Source of the DNA: Vesta saturnalis
Lineage: Eukaryota > Arthropoda > Insecta > Coleoptera > Lampyridae
Direction: 5' to 3'
Assembly (NCBI GenBank): GCA_036346205.1
Contig: JARFJB010000664.1
Coordinates: 1,332,001 to 1,396,000 of the forward strand
DNA: 64,000 bases
In this document: in pieces, positions 59,216 through 64,000 of the stretch
Layout: each line of letters starts with the position of its first letter
Position numbering within the stretch: position 1 is the stretch's first letter
Notes under the pieces: model-generated
Databases searched by the model: none
What the model was told of the DNA's origin: nothing
The model's input: only the letters and a program-made list of their open reading frames with translations
Made by a program: the position numbers and the translations under genes

Positions 59216-60220
59216 TTGGAGTGGGGTCACCGAAAAAGCCTTCGTCGAAACCCTCGCGTCGCAAAATTTTATATATATGAAGTTTCTCACTTTTCTTAAA
59301 AACAATGGTGAAATGCTTTCAGATGCAACTGTCTTCGTTTTAGGAACTCATATTCAAACCCTCTTGCAAAACATATCTACAACCGCTAGTATGTAGCTGT
59401 ACCCATTACTGTGATTACTTAAAGATCACATATCACAAAGATCAGTCCACCAGGACTCGAAAACATGTTACTCGCAATGTACCAGCCTTGCGTAAAATTC
59501 TCGCTGTAGACTTATGCGAGGTGTACACTTTTTTGTTCTCTGTAGCAACACTCAAACCCTTTTTTCGGCAAGATGGATTTCAGCCGAAACAAAACCTGTA
59601 GGTAAAGCCGTCTTATATGATAGCATGGCATTGCAGACCCTTATCGGTAGAAATTCGAGGATTAAAAAGATAGTGTTCTAATAAGAGGCCGGTATACTTA
59701 ATTTGATTATAACCCCTTTTTGACAGAGGTAATTCAGCTAGGATAGAGCTTGTATGCTGTATAGAGGCAAAATCTAGCTTAAAGAAGAAGAAGAAGACGT
59801 ATACACGTATACACCGCTATATTGAAGATGCTGTCTTGTGTATTAGAAAACATGCTACTGATCCGGAATTGGATAATCGCGAGAAAGATGTATTCGGTAC
59901 AGATTCAGGGGTGAAGAAGAATTGAAAGCCTATGTAGTATTTCAAGGTAGTGTAGAGAAATTAGCTAATTTTAAGAATAATCCCATATCTGTGTAATAAT
60001 AATATTAGCGGCAAATAAAGATTGTATATTACCCGCTGCATGTATTGTTTAAAACATAATTACAATCGAATGAGTATTATTATGAACCAGTATCAGGGGT
60101 ATTAGCTGTTTTTACTTAGTAATAAGCTGTTACAATATAATCGCTCAAGATGAAAACTGTGAAGTTGATGCTGGTAGTGATGTTCTCTTGAAGATCCAAA
60201 TAAGTTAAAATACTCTGCCC

Positions 60221-60377
60221 TTAATTTTGAACATAAGGGGAAGTGCACCAATCCCAAAAGTCTTGCCTACCGAAAATGTCTCCACACTAATATTTAACAT
60301 AGGAGAGTATGGATTACCTACATTTGATGATGTTTTCGATAATTTACTGTTAGACGTAGCACCTTTTTTGCGACCCT
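60221..60377 (+). pseudogene. Unidentified coding remnant spanning the inner edge of the right Polinton arm
   Basis: One frame reads ILNIRGSAPIPKVLPTENVS then TLIFNIGEYGLPTFDDVFDN and LLLDVAPFLRP, stop. The left arm, on the minus strand at 58485-58395, still encodes GDYGLARFEDVFDNLLLNVA. Conservation of amino acids between the arms despite nucleotide differences suggests it was once a real gene end. I do not recognise the protein. Confidence 0.4.
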
Positions 60378-61835
60378 AATCTATATAAATAAAGAGTAGT
60401 TACTTTTAACAGCTATTATAAGCTTTATGGCTATAAAAATATTTTACTGTTTTTTAAAGAAAGTATGACATCCCATATCAATAGTCAATTTTACGTAATT
60501 AATCTAGGTGTTAAAAGTAATGAAATTGATTTTAAAAAAGTCATCCCAAAACTAAAACACACAAAGAAGCGTAAAACAAACAAGCAAGTGTAATGCATAT
60601 GTGTAACCATTTAATGTATTTATTTTCTGCTTATACCTTGTAAACACAATTTGAACTGTCAACCTTCAATATTTACGTTTAATTAATAACACTATTAAAA
60701 GGAGTTGCAGTGAAACATAGAACACCCTATAATGCATATGTGTATTAACCAACTAACGTATTAATGCAATTTTATTTTCCACTTAAACCTTGAGCATATA
60801 ATTTAGCAGTCGACCTTTAATATTTTACTTTTAATTGATAATTGGTGCCAATATTAAAGGGGGTACACAATGAAACGTAAAACAGCCTATAATGAATATG
60901 TGTAACCATTTATCGGATTAATGCATTTTATTTCTGGTTAACCCTTGTACATATAATTTAACGTTCTCAAGGTGGAAAATCGTTTAAAGCATGGCAACTT
61001 AATTACTCATTTTTAATTATGTATAATGTTGAATGTGACTTTCTCATGGCAAAATAAGTATATTGTAAAATAAAATAGGTCTTAAAGAAATATAATAATT
61101 TTAATAACAATTATGCAGTCTCCTTTATAAAAAACCCTATTACGAAAACACGTTGTAAAGCAGTTATCTAGATCAGAATGATATTTAAACCTGTGATAGA
61201 AATTAATTAATTAATAGTCATAAATACAATATGCTAACCTCTAATATTGAAAAAATTTGAGCTAGTGCTTAAATGCAGTCTTAAAGATTGCATAGAACAT
61301 AATCGCTTAAGGACTAGGTTTTTATATCCTTGACAAAAATCAAAACAACCCTAATAAATATTAATAATAATAAACACAAATTAAATAACATCTTTTTATT
61401 ATGAAAACACTTTTCATCATCTTTACATATCTTATCTATTAATTCTTCCCCATTATTAGAATACAACTTTTATGACAGGGGCGAAGCCCGCGAACAGATC
61501 CCGTCTTACAAGACTAGGGTCCCTTATTAGAATAGAACTCCTAATGTATATATAATTTTTTTATCCGTATAGGTAAAAGGTCACAATCTGTAGATGGGAA
61601 TTAAGAGAAATGTAATAATAATTCTAATAACAATTATGCAATCTCCTTTAATAGAAATCGAAACGGCCCCTAATAAATATTAATAAACTCAGATTAAATA
61701 AAATCTTTTTATTCTCAGGTGAAAAAAAATACGATCCCCACGTGGGAGTATTTAAAAAAGTGGTGGAAAAGATGCCCCAGAGGTGACGTCACAAAAAAAC
61801 AAAATGGCGGGTGGTGCCTCGGTACTACTTTTGAC

Positions 61836-63515
61836 ATAGATTATTGTTTTTGGTTTTGCAATGTTGCCTATTTTCGTAATTAACTTATTATAAACGAGGT
61901 TGCATAATTATCCTAGATTTTTAAAGGTGGGGAATTATAAGAAGTTACTGAAAAGTAACAAACCAAGTGGCAAGTGAATTTTACCATGTTCTCAAATAGT
62001 TTTAACTTCAGTCAAATTTATTTCTTATTCAAATGGGTTGAAACAACTAACCTATTTTTATTCAATGCATATTCCGACTTTATAACATATTTATCAAAAA
62101 ACCAACTGAATGAAACATCTACGACAACCGCGACTTGTATTTCATAAATAATGTTTTCCTTTCAAATTATAAAAAATTCAAAAGTCTGTCTGGCTTTTGC
62201 CGTAAATTACTGACGTATAAGGTTATTCTTGATAGTGTTTCTATAATGCAAAACATGTCTTCTCTGATAATCTTTCTCGTGGTATACAGACAGACAAGTA
62301 AAGAAAAATAATAATTCTGGTCCGATTTATTTCTAATTGTAAAAAAATTTATGACTTTCAATTGCAGCAATTGTGAAATATCAATGACACTGCAAACAAT
62401 TATATAAATTTCTAAGTTGCGACCCATTTTCGGACAGTTTTTATTGCCACCTAAAATGTATGATCGTCATTTGGGACAAATAATGGTCGCCATTATTTTA
62501 GGTAATAAAAAGTGGCTTTTCGTAACATAATATCGTCATTGATCGTTTTTTTTTCTCCTCTTCCCAGTCTTGTTTTTTTAATTTGCTGTAATGACGCCGT
62601 GCGCACGGGATGTTCGTTAACGGCTTAATTCTAATTTTCATTTCATAAAAGCGAGTAACGAGATCGCAAATGACATAAGTGGGGCTCTATATGTGTCTTT
62701 CTGTGTATATATATTTAGGGGAGTTTCATCGAAATAAAAATAGGGGAAAACTAGCAATTTGATAAGGGTGTCAGAGTTGAGAGAAATATACTCCAATAAC
62801 GCGTCTGTTTACTCACTTTGGTAGTTACAGAAAAAGAACAGCGAAAACTTTCGGATGTTCTCCATTTTTTTTCTTCTAGCAGGAGGGACGGTTCAGGAAA
62901 CATTTCAAACTAACAACTACAATTATCATTTTTATTTCTAGAGCAACGCTTAACGGAGTTTCTAACATGGAAATACAAAAAAAGAGAGTGATTTAACCAA
63001 CTTTTAGTTGTTGCCGGCACCATAAAGATGAACTCGACATTTCGACGTTGCGAATTAATGAGAAAAGGTCGTCGACGTCGCTTTAAATTGTAATAACGTG
63101 GGTTCTTACGTCATCTCTCGATAGTTTGGGGATTAGAGTATTTTAGTTGAGATGAACTCATCCCTAAGCTTTGCTTATCAGGTGGTTATGATTGATGGCG
63201 GCGAAAATTTTAATCCACTATAATTAATTTTGCTCATCAATGAAAAGATTTTACTAATCATCCATAGCTGGTACGAGAGTGAGGAAGGTTTGAATTTTGT
63301 TACTATTGAAAGGCTTTAACTGTTTTGATCTACCCCCAAGAGCGTACGTTTTGTCAATTTCAAACTCTCCCTACCGTATGGATAACATTTAACCTTAAAT
63401 AATTGTTAATTTGAATGCAGTAGATAGAGAATAGAACAACCAATTTAAATGTCAAATAAGATTAAGCAGTTTACTTTGTCCGATCTAATATATCCTTGAT
63501 ATAATGTTTGTTTAG
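61836..63515. other. No gene recognised
   Basis: Ordinary AT-rich sequence without element termini. The 86-codon minus frame at 62167-62427 is not convincing. Confidence 0.45.
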
Positions 63516-63616
63516 GCCCCGTCTGTTGTGCGGCATTGGTGGCGGCGGCAGACGGGTTTACGCAAGCAAAACCACCAGCTTGCTGGATTATAGGTTGTAA
63601 TTGCAGATTAAAATAG
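63516..63616 (+). CDS. Speculative short exon near the right end
   Basis: An acceptor-like tataatgtttgtttag precedes a locally GC-rich segment (63516-63590) in AT-rich surroundings. In phase 1, the phase left by the exon at 4300-4419, it reads PVCCAALVAAADGFTQAKPP then ACWIIGCNCRLK and a TAG at 63614-63616. The peptide has five Cys and resembles no family I know. A weak donor (attatag|gttgta) at 63593 is an alternative end. Thirty-two open codons can arise by chance. Confidence 0.2.
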
Positions 63617-64000
63617 ATTACGGAAAGATTATCGTACGGGCTTCAGGTGTTTTACTCGACGAATCTAAATGAAATTCTCTTATTGTCTTTTTAAGTTAGT
63701 ATGCTGAGAGAGGCGAGACTTAATTGATTCATTAAGTAGATTTTCTCTCCTACGTTTACTCTATTTTAAAATTTTATTTCATAACTGGCAAGGCAGTTAA
63801 GACGCTGAAGTTTCTGTATTGATTATTTACACACGAAAATTTCAGGAAATTATTCTTCCTCTTACGATTTTTAATCTTGAGTTAATATTTTCAATTTCAA
63901 ATTAAACAAAGTATTATACAAACTACTTTTAGATTATTCAAACTTTATTAAAAGTAAAGGTGCACCGTCTTGTTGAACGTTTTACTGTTCTATCAAACAT
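63617..64000. other. No feature seen
   Basis: AT-rich sequence with no recognised element or exon. Confidence 0.4.

Larger units (their letters stand above)
56993..61835. mobile_element. Polinton-type non-autonomous element with ~1.5-kb inverted repeats and 6-bp target duplication
   Basis: The element spans 56999-61829. The left end agtaataacgaggcacca mirrors the right end tggtgcctcggtactact, both with 5'-AG as in Polintons. Flanking hexamers tctgac (56993-56998) and tttgac (61830-61835) match at 5 of 6 positions, the Polinton duplication length. The arms run about 56999-58485 and 60285-61829 and pair through 'ccacttttttatatac', 'cctaataaatatta', 'ttctttaagacc', 'tccaccttgagaacg' and 'gcaccttttttgcga'. 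The 1.8-kb centre holds a tandem array and degraded coding fragments. No polymerase or capsid genes, so a deletion derivative related to the copy at 20.2-23.1 kb. Confidence 0.85.

Overview
The window is AT-rich nuclear DNA from an animal, most likely an insect and plausibly a beetle. The evidence is the transposon mix: several IS630-Tc1-mariner elements with long inverted repeats and a DUF4817-type helix-turn-helix, plus piggyBac, hAT, pogo, Penelope-like and Polinton/Maverick remnants, a tRNA-type SINE, and spliceosomal GT-AG introns. No operon, rRNA, CRISPR array or intact host gene is visible. The one host-gene piece I would defend is a 120-bp exon at 4300-4419 that ends a 5' UTR and codes for a signal peptide. 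Much of the window may be its following intron.

Layout. 1-11.5 kb: a diverged ~1 kb direct repeat (384-1342 and 9225-10516), a TG/CG tract (2424-2702), the signal-peptide exon, a hAT remnant carrying a nested palindromic MITE, and two mariner remnants. 11.7-16.5 kb: a 4.8-kb mosaic of simple sequence that moves from TA to TG to CG/TG and back to TA, either a remarkable tract or an assembly/basecalling artefact. 16.5-20.1 kb: a ~240-bp spaced repeat, a weak exon candidate and a mariner tail. 20.2-23.1 kb: a damaged Polinton-related copy with an integrase fragment. 26.6-33.7 kb: a string of mariner elements, a Penelope-like 3' part, a SINE, a piggyBac N-terminal fragment and a foldback repeat.

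33.8-38.6 kb: a mariner element containing a nearly intact, intron-bearing piggyBac whose transposase is broken by one 8-bp duplication. 40.0-51.6 kb: an RTE-like 3' tail followed by mariner elements separated by (TA)n runs, with a palindromic MITE and a hAT MITE nested in one of them. 51.8-56.4 kb: a second piggyBac pseudogene and a pogo/Tigger pseudogene. 57.0-61.8 kb: a Polinton-type element with ~1.5-kb inverted repeats, internal tandem repeats and near-matching 6-bp target duplications. 61.8-64 kb: ordinary sequence with one speculative exon.

The units interact mainly as mutual targets. TA-targeting elements land in TA runs, piggyBac landed in a mariner, and hAT and MITE landed in a mariner. 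Every transposase is broken, so the locus looks like a graveyard of nested insertions, probably intronic or intergenic. All family assignments come from motifs read by eye. No database search was run.
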